64,000 nucleotides of DNA from Ephydatia muelleri (lineage: Eukaryota; Porifera; Demospongiae; Spongillida; Spongillidae). Positions 46,001-56,649 of the stretch are shown here, in pieces (positions within the stretch are counted from its first letter, which is position 1; every line of letters starts with the position of its first letter). The translations under genes and the position numbers were made by a program. The notes beneath the pieces are model-generated. The model did no database searches. It saw only the letters and a list, made by a program, of their open reading frames with translations, and was not told the DNA's origin. Where the stretch lies: positions 6,474,888 to 6,538,887 of the forward strand of contig JABACO010000001.1 in NCBI GenBank assembly GCA_013339895.1, read 5' to 3'.

Positions 46001-49000
46001 TGCATTCATCAGAATCTAGGGACAATCATGAGATAGTTGCTAAATATATATTGATGTCTCACCATTGCATTTTACGTTGTCTGCAGCTAGTGTGTAGCCA
46101 GTGTTGCAACCACATAAGTAGCTTCCAATGGTATTAATACATAACTGTGAACAGTTGTTAGTACCAAGTATACATTCATTGACGTCTGGAATCAGAATAA
46201 TTATGAGATATAATAATATAATTGATGTATTAAACTGATTTTTTCCAGCTAACATATTATGACATTGAGCTCCTCACCATTGCATGTTACATTATCTGCA
46301 GCTAGTGCATAGCCAATGTTGCAACCACATAAGTAGCTTCCAATGGTGTTAGTGCATAGCTGTGAACAGCTACTTGTTCCAAGTATACATTCATTGACAT
46401 CTGCCAATCAGGAATCATGATGGATATTATAAGCATAAAATGGGATCATTTTAGCAAAAAGAGACCTGACACATGTGTTTTGAGTTGTAAGACACTGAAT
46501 GTTTCATTAGCAATACATTTAAGCACAAGCGCTACATTTCTATTGCGCGTAATGGTTGTATGTGTTAGGTCCCTTTTTGCGAAAATGATCCCATATAAAT
46601 ATAGCTGTCTCACCATTGCATGTTTTATTGTCTGCAGCTAGTGTATAGCTAGTGTGGCAACCACATAAGTAGCTTCCAATGGTATTACTACACAGTTGAG
46701 TGCAGTTACATGTCCCAAGTACGCATTCATCAATATCTAGGATTCAATACATGCGTATTTGCCGCAACATATTCTGACATTAAGCCTCTCACCATTGCAT
46801 GTTGTATTACTTGCACCAAGTGTATAGCCAGTGTTGCAACCACACAAGTAGCTTCCGATTGTGTTATTGCATAGCTGTGAACAGCTACTTATACCAAGTA
46901 CACATTCATTGATGTCTGGAAATCAGAATATTCTAGGAATCATGAGATATATATAATTGATGCCTTACCATTGCATGTTACATTGTCTGCACCAAGTGTA
47001 TAGCCAGTGTTGCAACCACATAAGTAGCTTCCAATGATGTTATTGCATAGCTGTGAACAGCTACTTATACCAAGTACACATTCATTGATGTCTGGAAATC
47101 AGAATATTCTAGAAATCATGATGTATATATAATTGATGCCTTACCATTGCATGTTACGTTGTCTGCACCAAGTGTATAGCCTGTGTTGCAACCACATAAG
47201 TAGCTCCCAATGGTATTACTACACAGTTGAGAGCAGTTACTTGTCCCAAGTATGCATTCATTGTCATCTAGGATTTAGAATGCAAGACAATCATCATGTG
47301 TATTTTGCTACATGAATATTGATGTCTCACCATTGCATGTTAGGTTGTCTGCACCAAGTGTATAGCCAATGTTGCAACTACATAAGTAGCTTCCGATTGT
47401 GTTATTGCATAGCTGTGAACAACTACTTATACCAAGTACACATTCATTGATGTCTGGAAATCAGAATATTCTAGGAATCATGAGATATATATAATTGATG
47501 CCTTACCATTGCATGTTACATTGTCTGCACCAAGTGTATAGCCAGTGTTGCAACCACATAAGTAGCTCCCAATGGTATTACTACACAGTTGAGAGCAGTT
47601 TCTTGTCCCAAGTATGCATTCATTGTCATCTAGGATTTAGAAGGTAAGACAATCATCATGTGTATTTTGCTAAATGAATATTGATGTCTCACCATTGCAT
47701 GTTACATTGTCTGCACCGAGTGCATAACCAGAGTTGCAACTACATAAGTAGCTTCCAAATGTATTAGTGCAGAGCTGAGTGCAGTTACTTGTCTGAAGTG
47801 AGCATTCATCAATATCTTGGATTCAATATATGGATATTTGCAACAAACATATTATGACTTTAAGCACCTCACCATTGCATGTTACATTGTCTACAGCTAG
47901 TGTATAGCCAGTGTTACAACTACATGAGTAGTTTCCGACAGTGTTAGTGCAGAGCTGTGAACAACTACTTGTACCAAGTATACATTCATTGATGTCTAGA
48001 AATCAGAATAATCTAGGATTGATGAGTACATAGATATTGACGTCTCACCATTGCAAGTTATGTTGTCTGCACCAAGTGTATAGCCAGTGTTGCAACCACA
48101 TAAGTAGCTTCCAATGGTATTATTGCATAGCTGTGAACAACTACTTGTACCAAGTATACATTCATTGATGTCTGGACATCAATATAATTTGGGAATCATG
48201 AGATATATAATTGATATCTTACCATTGCAAGTTACGTTGTCTGCACCAAGTGTATAGCCAGTGCTGCAACCACATAAGTAGCTTCCAATGGTATTATTGC
48301 ATAGCTGTGAACAGCTACTTGTACCAAGTATGCATTCATTGTCATCTAGGATTCAGAATGTAGGACATTCATCTAAATGAATATTGATGTCTCACCATTG
48401 CATGATACGTTGTCTGCACCAAGTGTATAGCCTGTGTTGCAACCACATAAGTAGCTCCCAATGGTATTACTACACAGTTGAGAGCAGTTTCTCCGAAGTA
48501 TGCATTCATTGTCATCTAGGATTCAGAATGTAAGACAATCATGTGTATTTTGCTAAATGAATATTGATGTCTCACCATTGCAAGTTACGTTGTCTTCACC
48601 AAGTGTATATCCAGTGTTGCAACTGCACAAGTAGCTTCCAATGGTGTTAGTGCAGAGCTGAGAACAGCTACTTGTACCAAGTATACATTCATTGATGTCT
48701 GCAAATCAGAGTAATCTAGAATTTGAGAACATACATGTCCTTGTCTTACCATTGCATGATATGTTGTCTGCGCCAAGTGTATAGCCAGTGTTGCAACCAC
48801 ATAAGTAGCTTCCCACGGTGTTATTGCATAGCTGTGAACAGCTATTTGTACCAAGTATACATTCATTGTTGTCTGGAAATCAGAGTAATTTAGCAATCAT
48901 GAGATGCATATAATTGATGTCTTACCATTGCATGTTATGTTGTCTGCACCAAGTGTGTAGCCAGTGTTGCAGCCACATACATAGCTTCCAATGGTATTAG

Positions 49001-52000
49001 TGCAGAGCTGATTGCAGTTACTCGTCCCAAGCATGCATTCATTGACATCTAGTATTCAATGTTTGAAAAAATGTAACCTACATAATTGCAACCCTGACCA
49101 TCTCACCATTGCATGAAAAGTTATTTGCACTTAGTGTGTAGCCACTATTGCAACCACACATGTAGCTTCCATTAATGTTACTGCACAGCTGCGAACAGTT
49201 AGATGTACCAAGTGCGCATTCATTGATGTCTGAAGGTTAGAATGCATAGCAAACAAGATTCACATACATTATAATGCATAAGAGTCAAGGTGTTGGATGA
49301 AAGAGCTTTTTTCTTTTGGAGATATATGAATTTTACTTGGTTGAATTTTACAATCATTTGTATTAGGTCGGATATATTTTATTTGCGAAATTGATCCTAA
49401 TGTGTATAAACAAAACTTTCATCTGATTAAAACGATATATTTATTGACAGGAACAAGTTTTTATCTACAACTCTTTCCCCCACATCATTTCTCTCTTTTC
49501 AAATTTGTTATTGTGGTGCAGTGCATAATTCGGTATCATAATATCCTGGGTTTGGTAAGTGTTGGGGTTTTGACAACTTGCATTATCTCGTTTGGAGAGT
49601 CCAGATCAATTCAAACTTGTTAAATATCTAGTCCACTATTATTGCTATTTAATTCTGCACATTGCTGTTCCGTACGCAACCAACTCTTGGCTGTTGTCAC
49701 AAACTCGGCACCATGTTAAGTGGTGTTATCCAGATAGAGCTCTGTTCATACACAATATAAAATAGCAGTCTGGATGTGATGTCAACATTATCAAAGTTGG
49801 TTAAATTTATTCTCCGTTATGTGCAACTGTTTGGGACTATGGATAAATTGCAGCAGATATATTATCCAAACTAGCATCCCATCTAATCTAGCTGCATAAA
49901 GTCCTTTGCCCTTTCAAACCTCTATGGCAAATTGAGCAATGCACTAGTTCGCTCTAATGCAAGGGGTTTCCTTGCACACAGTAGCCATCTAACATATTTC
50001 ATTAGAAATGTGATGTGCATGTGTTTGTATGTAGTAAACATTTTGTACATGTAGTTATCGTCGTATTTAACATTAATAAACAAATAAATACAAGTGACAA
50101 ATCATATTACGTGACTAAAAGAAAAGAAATTGTTGAGACTTACAGAAAGAGCATAAAATAGAATATTTAAGGCATTTACACGAATGCAAATATTTATCTG
50201 GATAGGAACCAAAGGTACCTATGTGTATTCTCTACCACAGGCAACAGTATTTGAGTTGAGAACAATTAAAAAAAATTGATTCATCCTTAACCCTTAACCT
50301 CCCATGTGATAAGTATAGATCGGCATATTACTGTTGAATAATAGTTCTATTCTAGCAATGAATTGTGGCAGTAAGTCATGCAGTGATTACTAGCAACGAT
50401 GTTGTAATAAAAATAGACCTCTGTAGTATAATTCATTTAAAGTTTGGCTTACAAAACTAATGAATCCAATATACTGGACAAAACATTAGAATACAATTCC
50501 ATAGTAAAAATGTTAATGACACTCTGTGATCGTCATTAGGTTTCACTAACCTGAATATATTTATTTTACTATGCCTAGGAAAAGCATTTGAAGTTGGTCC
50601 TAGGTCTAGGATGGTTACACTTCTAGATCTATAGGATGTGAGTTTGGAGATTAATGGTTAGCAAAGGATTATTATTTCAACCGTATACATTAAAACAACC
50701 CTTTTGTTGAACAACTCTATGCAACGATATGACCACATTTCTGTAGAAATACTTGTGTTAATATGTTTATATTATACCGTAATATGACATGAAAGCTCTC
50801 GCAATTGTTTGTGGCTTTTTGCTGTGCTCCTACATGAAACTCTAATTTGAAAAGCTGTGCACTTGTGCACTTAGATCTTAACTAAAGGTTGGAAGTCAGA
50901 TTTTCAAAGTGTTAGCAAGTGTATATGCATGCATTAGTTTACTTTACTAGTCTGCATATATGTGTACAGGACATGCAGTCTATAATTAGCTTGCATCTTG
51001 ATCAATTTGTGCCATACCACACTATAATGGTTCATCTAGCAAAGAGAATCTTAGCACATGAGCAAAGATTAAATCAACCTAAAGCAACATCAGAATTCCA
51101 AGTTGAAGACACTAATAACTTGTCTTTTACTACTGCACCTAGAAATAACACCAGCTGCTTCAGTTACTAATATCAATTCCAATTCTCCATAAATGCAATA
51201 TTATGTAATTTATTACTTGCTAGTATCATAGTGAGTGATTTAATGAAAGCCAATATTTTTCACATTTTATGTTAGTATTCATTTACCAATGTGAGGTCAG
51301 TAATGGGTACAGTGGACTCACCATTTTAAACCCTTTTAGCTTTAAATATATATGCCACAGTTACTGTTACATTCAGCTATAGCTTCCAATTGTAGTATTA
51401 GACAGCATATTGCAGAAGTTGTATTTAGTATACAAATGTGCAGCAGTTCTCAATTACGTATTCAGTTGTGTTATTTGCACAGTTCAGTACAACTATTATT
51501 CCAAGTATGATTAATATTAAAGTGCAGTATTATGTCTAGAATATAAACTTACCATTGCATGTCTTATTATCAGCAGCTAGTGTGTAGCCAGTGTTACAAC
51601 CACATGTGTAGTTCGTAGGTGTGTTAATGCATAGTTGAGAGCAGACACCAAGACCAATTGTAATGCACCTGTCTATGGAATTTAAAGAAGAAAGTATTTC
51701 ATGATCATATTCAAACCAATACATCTCCTGCAATGATGGTATTATTTGATTTTTATTGAAGTGATGCAACTCCTAATTTTTTACTTTCAATTGTTCTGCT
51801 TCTACATACATAAACATTATGTGAGCTGCAGATTATAATATATTCACAGAAAATTATTCAAATAAAGAGCATAAAATTCTATCTGAGAAAGATTTTGGTA
51901 ATGAAAAAACCTATGTACTGTGGGATTATACACTACCTTATCAGGGTCTTTGTAGCTAATTTGTTTGGAACATTTAAGACTTAGGATTCAAGCTCTAAGC

Positions 52001-53929
52001 TTATAATTGACCAAAAAATGTTGTCCCTCAGTGACATGTGATTTTTTTGATGCACAATCAATTACCTAGCTCCTGTGGTAGCATTTTCATGGCTTTCTTC
52101 TTGTTTGTTAAAGTACTTTGGTCTATGTATGACGTATTGCTGTTGCTTTGCTTGAAGAGGCTGCTTACAGCTAAAATATCTCTTGGAGTTATTAACATCC
52201 AAAATGTTAGCCTGCTCATCTCTTATCCACTAAATAAACCACCACTTCTTATGCAGCTTCAGTGGATGAATTATTACATGTAGACACATAGGTTAGTTAT
52301 TGAGACTAGTTTGTTGTACAACACTGAGTAGTATACTCACTCCGTTTTATTTAGCTTTGTAGATATTTCACCCTCTGCCAAAGTTAGTCATCATCATAAT
52401 GAATTGAATGTTCTAACTTTAAATATGCTGCCATTTGAAAAATCCAGCCTCTCATATTTTATTATCTTCCTTGACTGTTGGAGTCATATCTTTTTAAGCA
52501 CTGACCTCTCTGCCTTGCATGCTAAACAATTTGGGACAGTTTCCACGAAAATTGCCTCATGGTTAAAATCTTATAAAAATGCATCGCGTGTGAATCGCTA
52601 TAACTTCCCAACGGATACCGCTATCGACTTTCTATTTTCAACACTCCTTAGTGAAATAGTGTAGTATGAAGTGTTGAAAATAGGAAGTCGATAGCGTTAT
52701 CCGTTGAGATGTTACAGCGATTCAAACGCGATGCATTTTTATAACATTTTAACCGTGGGGCAATTTTCGCGGAAACTGTCCCTTACAATATCCCAGATCT
52801 CCATTTACTATTCTATTGCATCCTCCATTAAAATTTCCAAAACCAATTCAGCATTAACTTGAAGACCAAGTTCAGTGATTATAGACAAGAGTTGCCCTTG
52901 GATGGCTTATAGATATGAAGTCATACTTTTGACATCGAATACAAGAACTTTGAAAGTTACACTACGTGCATGGTATGATAAAGTGCTTTGCCAATGGCAC
53001 GCCCATGCCATAGAGAATGCAATATTAAAATATCCTAATAGTACACCCATTCTCATGGTAAAAAGGCTTAATAACATTTTGAAGAAATCTTAACAAATTC
53101 AGCCCCTTGGCTTATTTTTCTGCTGACTAGAGTCCATTAAAACTATTGTAGACCCTACACTGTCATATGCTGAATGTAAAGTAAAGGCTCTTTCTACTAC
53201 ATGTAATATAAAGCATGCTGCTATGCAAGCAATTTTCAAACGATTTTTGCGCAGTTGGATTATCCTGGTATTCAGAAATCTCAACATTTTAAATAAATTA
53301 AGTGAGCATTATAAATTAGTAACTAGCAAGAAAACTCTTAGCATCGAAAGTCTTTTCAGTTCTTACCTGTGCGACAATTCCTCATTCTATTATCGAAGTA
53401 TGCAGTGTAAAATGTATACGACCAATGACGAGGATAAAAGTTTATACATGAAGCTCCATTGGTACTGCTTAGTCTACTCCATGATCCAACTGTTGTTCTG
53501 CATGTCATAATGACCTCAACTTCAAATGCAGCAACCATGATTAGAGTCATATTGCAAGGATATGCGCCGGTGGTGTTGTAAAGGTATGGAAACGATCGTG
53601 GGATACCTGTTACATTATCATGTTCACCAAAAACAAACCCCCAATTTGGTTGAAGAAGATTAACTGACAAATGAGTATATCCACAACCATGGCAGGTTAG
53701 TTGCCACATATTTACATCTGGACATGAGAAGTTGCCCCAGTTTTCACCAGCTGAAATTAGAAATACAGTTATTCACCTGCTTTCCAGAGTTTAATTTGTA
53801 CCTTTTGGATAAATGCCCATTGACATGTAGAATGTGTTCAGCTGAGTGCAATTGTATGCTAACACATTGCAGTATTTTAGCACCCAGCTAGTGACAATTG
53901 ACAATAGAAGCACATCGGTTTGCAAGCTA
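39882..53929 (-). CDS. Transmembrane multi-EGF protein (more than 30 EGF-like domains), 3' part of gene
   Basis: Minus strand. From the 5' side: two N-terminal exons (53929-53803, 53752-53368) encoding a Cys-containing extracellular region of no recognised family; an EGF exon at 51672-51553; 30 more between 49229 and 42957; three between 41837 and 41362; a degenerate one near 40719-40618; and a last exon (40093-39882) with one membrane segment. Each EGF is one exon of about 123 bp, phase 1 on both sides. Typical text is D(I/V)NEC...[30 protein letters not shown]: six Cys, the calcium-binding DINEC start and the C.N....Y.C.C hydroxylation consensus. Such arrays form rod-like cell-surface adhesion or signalling proteins. 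The start codon and signal peptide were not found; they probably lie above 53930. Several 3' EGF exons are damaged. Confidence 0.85.
40479..41290 (-). pseudogene. Degenerate EGF exons near the 3' end
   Basis: 40618-40719 keeps [17 protein letters not shown] and [11 protein letters not shown] but has lost the DINEC start; it could still be spliced in phase. Only fragments of the EGF pattern remain at 40479-40552, 40825-40885 and 41190-41285 (ACTGTGTTGTTGCAC-type words). Confidence 0.6.
41362..41837 (-). CDS. EGF exons block 1 (three exons)
   Basis: Exons 41837-41715, about 41664-41552 and 41484-41362. The middle one ([20 protein letters not shown]) ends at an unusual donor (GTACTG) and lacks the TCNG ending. 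The last reads [17 protein letters not shown]. Confidence 0.75.
41877..42678. mobile_element. Long foldback MITE in an EGF-gene intron
   Basis: Starts GGGACAGTTCAGGCGAAAAT and ends with an inverted counterpart (GCGAACTGTCCC). The arms are about 390 bp each and pair along most of their length (CTGTATCTCCGTAACGG, TCGATACCCCACCGGGTTC and their inverses), with a GC-rich centre near 42280. Confidence 0.85.
42712..42942. mobile_element. Short foldback MITE, same family
   Basis: GGGACAGTTTCCGCGAAAAT at the left, inverted copies of GCATCGCGTTTGAATCGCTA inside. The right terminus has lost CAATTTTCGCGGAAACTG, leaving GTGGGGTCCC. A further end fragment lies between it and the previous element (42690-42705). 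Confidence 0.85.
42957..43598 (-). CDS. EGF exons block 2 (four exons, three damaged)
   Basis: Exons 43598-43480, 43430-43308, 43263-43139 and about 43079-42957. Only 43430-43308 looks fully intact. In 43079-42957 the acceptor AG reads AA (CCTAAATGACG instead of CCTAGATGACA). In 43263-43139 a 2-bp gain (125 bp instead of 123) shifts the frame after YTLGAN. At 43598 no AG precedes the exon (TCTGAATTCAATG). Confidence 0.7.
43690..44455. mobile_element. Composite MITE region with hairpin and G-run
   Basis: An inverted repeat of about 85-bp arms (43890-43975 against 44020-44095, words CTCGAATCGCGCCTTTCTC and ATGGAGATA) surrounds a run of G. Outside it, TCATGGAGTT...AGGGCCCTTTTCGCG-type blocks occur in direct order at 43715-43835 and 44335-44450. 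Words are shared with the MITE at 46441-46593. Confidence 0.65.
44479..46400 (-). CDS. EGF exons block 3 (eleven exons)
   Basis: Exons, listed in plus coordinates: 44479-44601, 44660-44782, 44842-44964, 45015-45137, 45193-45315, 45373-45495, 45543-45665, 45719-45841, 45893-46015, 46063-46185 and 46278-46400. All are 123 bp with canonical GT-AG borders, and introns run about 50-92 bp. The start motif varies: DINEC, DVNEC, DIDEC and DCDEC. Confidence 0.85.
46441..46593. mobile_element. Small MITE in an EGF-gene intron
   Basis: 153 bp with inverted termini TGGGATCATTTT... and ...GAAAATGATCCCA, followed inward by AGAGACCT/AGGTCCCT. Related to the sequence at 43690-44455; a decayed relative is likely at 49270-49400. 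Confidence 0.8.
46614..49229 (-). CDS. EGF exons block 4 (fifteen exons, satellite-like spacing)
   Basis: Exons (plus coordinates): 46614-46736, 46793-46915, 46969-47091, 47145-47267, 47331-47453, 47507-47629, 47693-47815, 47873-47995, 48049-48171, 48223-48345, 48396-48515, 48576-48698, 48750-48872, 48926-49048 and 49107-49229. Nearly all are 123 bp; one is 120. Start-to-start spacing is 173-186 bp. Introns are also similar between units (for example 46916-46968 and 47454-47506 appear identical), showing that whole exon-intron units were duplicated. Confidence 0.88.
49265..51340. other. Large intron, nothing definite seen
   Basis: AT-rich. A decayed MITE may lie at 49270-49400. A plus-strand open frame at 50970-51170 follows an AG (GTGTACAG) but has no recognised motif. 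Confidence 0.4.
51345..51510 (-). pseudogene. Decayed EGF exon
   Basis: Retains words of the EGF exons (AGCTATAGCTTCCAATTGTA, TTGCACAGTTCAGTACAACT, ATTCCAAGTATGA) in the same order but with gaps and stops. Confidence 0.5.
51553..51672 (-). CDS. EGF exon, most 5' copy seen
   Basis: 120 bp, [15 protein letters not shown] then [19 protein letters not shown]. It begins DRC rather than DINEC, so the calcium site is altered. Good GT-AG borders and phase 1. Confidence 0.8.
52533..52782. mobile_element. 250-bp foldback MITE
   Basis: Complete: GGGACAGTTTCCACGAAAAT at one end and GCGGAAACTGTCCC at the other. The arms pair over their whole length (GCATCGCGTGTGAATCGC, AACTTCCCAACGGATACC with inverses) around a small centre near 52657. 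TT occurs on both sides; a longer target duplication is not evident. Confidence 0.88.
53368..53752 (-). CDS. N-terminal extracellular exon of the EGF gene
   Basis: Reads [53 protein letters not shown] and [15 protein letters not shown], with a donor GTAAG after NCR. Several Cys and N-glycosylation sequons fit a secreted domain; I do not recognise the family. The exon at 53803-53929 ([20 protein letters not shown]) precedes it. Confidence 0.6.
53803..53929 (-). CDS. Upstream exon of the EGF gene
   Basis: Bounded by a pyrimidine-rich acceptor (CTCTCCCTTTTAG) and a donor after GIYPK. Contains [17 protein letters not shown] and [12 protein letters not shown]. It joins in frame to GENWGNFSC of the next exon. 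Could lie near the signal peptide, but no start codon is convincing. Confidence 0.5.
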
Positions 53930-56030
53930 AAAGGGAGATAAAAAAATTGAAAATACTGGTTCATGAAAAATAAATAAATAAAAGCATGTAGGTTGTGAAA
54001 TGTGTCAGATAAAATAAACAAGGAAAGCAATGAATTGTAATTCTATTGACCTGACAAGTTTCATTAAGTTGACAATTTCTTTTCGTGAGCACATGTCTAT
54101 ACAATATCTTTAAATAATAATTTATATCCGTGGGTATGTAGATATGCATAGATAATCATTAATGTAGTAAGTGACTGCAGTTGCAAGTGTACAGAACGAA
54201 ACAATTTTTGTAATTTCAAGTAACACACGAGTAAGGCACAAGCATTTTGCCCCATAAGCAGTGATATATCTGATGTAGATATCGCATATTTCCGATACTG
54301 ATGTAAGAAGTTGTATGGCTGCATGCCATGGCTCACTGCCCCAACAACCATGTTTCAACAACTGACTGATTACATAATGGTTCTTTGATGGTATGAACTA
54401 GCCAGCTTGCATGTGTGACCGCCTCTAACACCCAGCTGCTCCTTCATAGCACATTTAGTCCACTCACTAGACCCCCTAAATGCTGTATTACAACCATGAA
54501 TACACATACAGCTTAAGGTTTTCATGCTCCTTTTATAATTGAGCTCTCTCACTATAGAGTGCCATTAACCCTCTGAGTTCCCCTGAGAGGTTCAAATCTC
54601 TGACACATTCTTTTTGATCACATGCTTGGTAATTTTTTATGTGTTTTTCTAGCTTTCTAGCTCTCCAAAGTGTGCTGCTTATCCTGAGGACAAACTTGTT
54701 AGAGAACAGTCGAGTCATTGAGTGAGTGAATAACCTTTATATCAAAAGAGCAGTTTTCTATCGAGAAAGTGATCGTAGGATGTAGGATTGATCGTGCAGA
54801 AAGGAAACAAGGTAAAGCACAGTTTTACAGTAGTGAAGTTTGATAGGATCCTACAACTAACAGACCTACATTTTAAAAATTGGCTAAATGTAGGGCTGTT
54901 TAGTCTTAGGATCATATCACAACTTTTATTTCCTTGCTTTTGCACCACCAATCCTACATTCTACAGATCACTTTAGAATGTTTTCTTTTTAAATTTGACT
55001 GCTACTTGTTACATAGAACATTCTTAACGTAAATTACAATATTTTTTTAATATGCCAGCCTCTCTTTGAGGCTCCTAGTGAACTCCTGTAACTGGATAAG
55101 TTCCTCTAGAGCTACTGTTTAACAACATAACAGTGCAAATCACTAGCCCTGTATTGGGATAAACAGCAAAGCTCTGAATAGACCCTTAAACCCTTTGTGG
55201 AGGATGAATACTAATTCAACTGAACTTCCTGTCATAATACTGCACCTGTGGGATAGGAAGTCAAGGGTTGTTTAAGAAATACTATTTAAAGCTAGTGTGT
55301 ATTCCTATATGTATGTATGTATTTGGAGTGAGATTGTCAGTTGCATAGAATCGTATTACAGCCCAGTTTTCACAATTTGAAATGTATTTGAAATATGTGA
55401 ATACAATTGCAACATTTGAAACTATATTTTATAAAAGGACATAGTTGAGCTAGAAAATACCTGTTATCTATTTTGAGCTATATTGATATTGTACCTGATG
55501 AAAACATAATTTCACATACGCCTTAATGATATAATAAAATACATAATTAAATGTAGATTATTAGCGATAAATTACCAATACATAATCTTCATCCTCCCGG
55601 ATTGCTCTCATGCAAATTGATGCAATCTGTAACAAACAAGTTTTTCATAACAAAAAATACCCATCTTTGCATCGTAATGGTATTTAGACAATAGCTGCTG
55701 ATTGGTTAAGTGCAGGCGCAGTAAAACTTATACATGTATGATTTTTCATTTTAATGCCAGAAGGTGATTCTAAGTGCACTGGACACTTAAGATCCCCCTT
55801 TTGGCATGTAAGGTAGGCAAATCTGCCACCAAGTTTGAATCGGCAACTTCAGCTAATTAAAAAGCTTCATTCACATCAGCATCATCAGTCAACAAAATCC
55901 ACACCCATTCTTTTCCTACCAGTAAATTTAGCTTAGCTTTCAAATGTTTACTATGTATGTATCTTATTGCTAATTATGATAATTAGTCTGGAACATTCTA
56001 GGACATAATAAACCTAATGGATTTATGTTT
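53930..56030. other. Mostly non-coding; one candidate micro-exon
   Basis: No clear gene. A 51-bp minus-strand segment at 55576-55626 (IASICMRAIREDEDYVL) has acceptor (TTACAG) and donor (GTAATT) signals and might be an upstream exon of the EGF gene or of another gene. Confidence 0.3.
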
Positions 56031-56035
56031 ATAAT

Positions 56036-56215
56036 ACAAATTGCTATAACTTACGAACGGTTAGCGCTTTCGACCTCGTACTTCGTCCAACATCATTTCA
56101 CTATGTGAAAATGTATTTTTCGTGCCTTGCACAATAAATAGTGCCGACGTTGCGAAGTTTGATACCCCATCAGGTTTTAAATCTCCATATCTTTAGATCA
56201 GACATTACCGTTAAC
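56036..56215. repeat. Diverged copy of the foldback-MITE core
   Basis: Same order of words as 41940-42110: GCTATAACTTACGAACGG, CATCATTTCACTATG, CGTGCCTTGCAC and GTTTGATACCCCATCAGG. Ends not preserved. Confidence 0.6.
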
Positions 56216-56649
56216 ATCTGTGTCTAGATCTGCATGCACGCGCGCGCACTTGATCACTGGCTGATATACGAGCAACGAGAGCAAGTCTTTTTAATTCCAT
56301 GTACATGTACATGCATCAAGTCTGCATGTGCTGCATCCGTCTACACGTTTAGCTCAAGCATCTTTATTGCTATCGATGTTCAGCTACTTTGTGACGCTGT
56401 GTAAACTTTTTGGTCAAGCGGTACTTGATAATGCATGCACCCTATATAATGTAAACCCCAAAATGATGTTTAGTATGTAGGTGTATCATAGCATACTCTA
56501 TAATGATGCCAAAAAATAATGCCACTTTTTGAGATATTGTGACACCTCTACTTTGTTCAGCAGGGCTGTTCAGTTAATTAATCTCCAGGTGAATTGCTTT
56601 AGCCTGATACAAACAGCATTACCATCACTGTAAGCATCGCAGAGCTATA

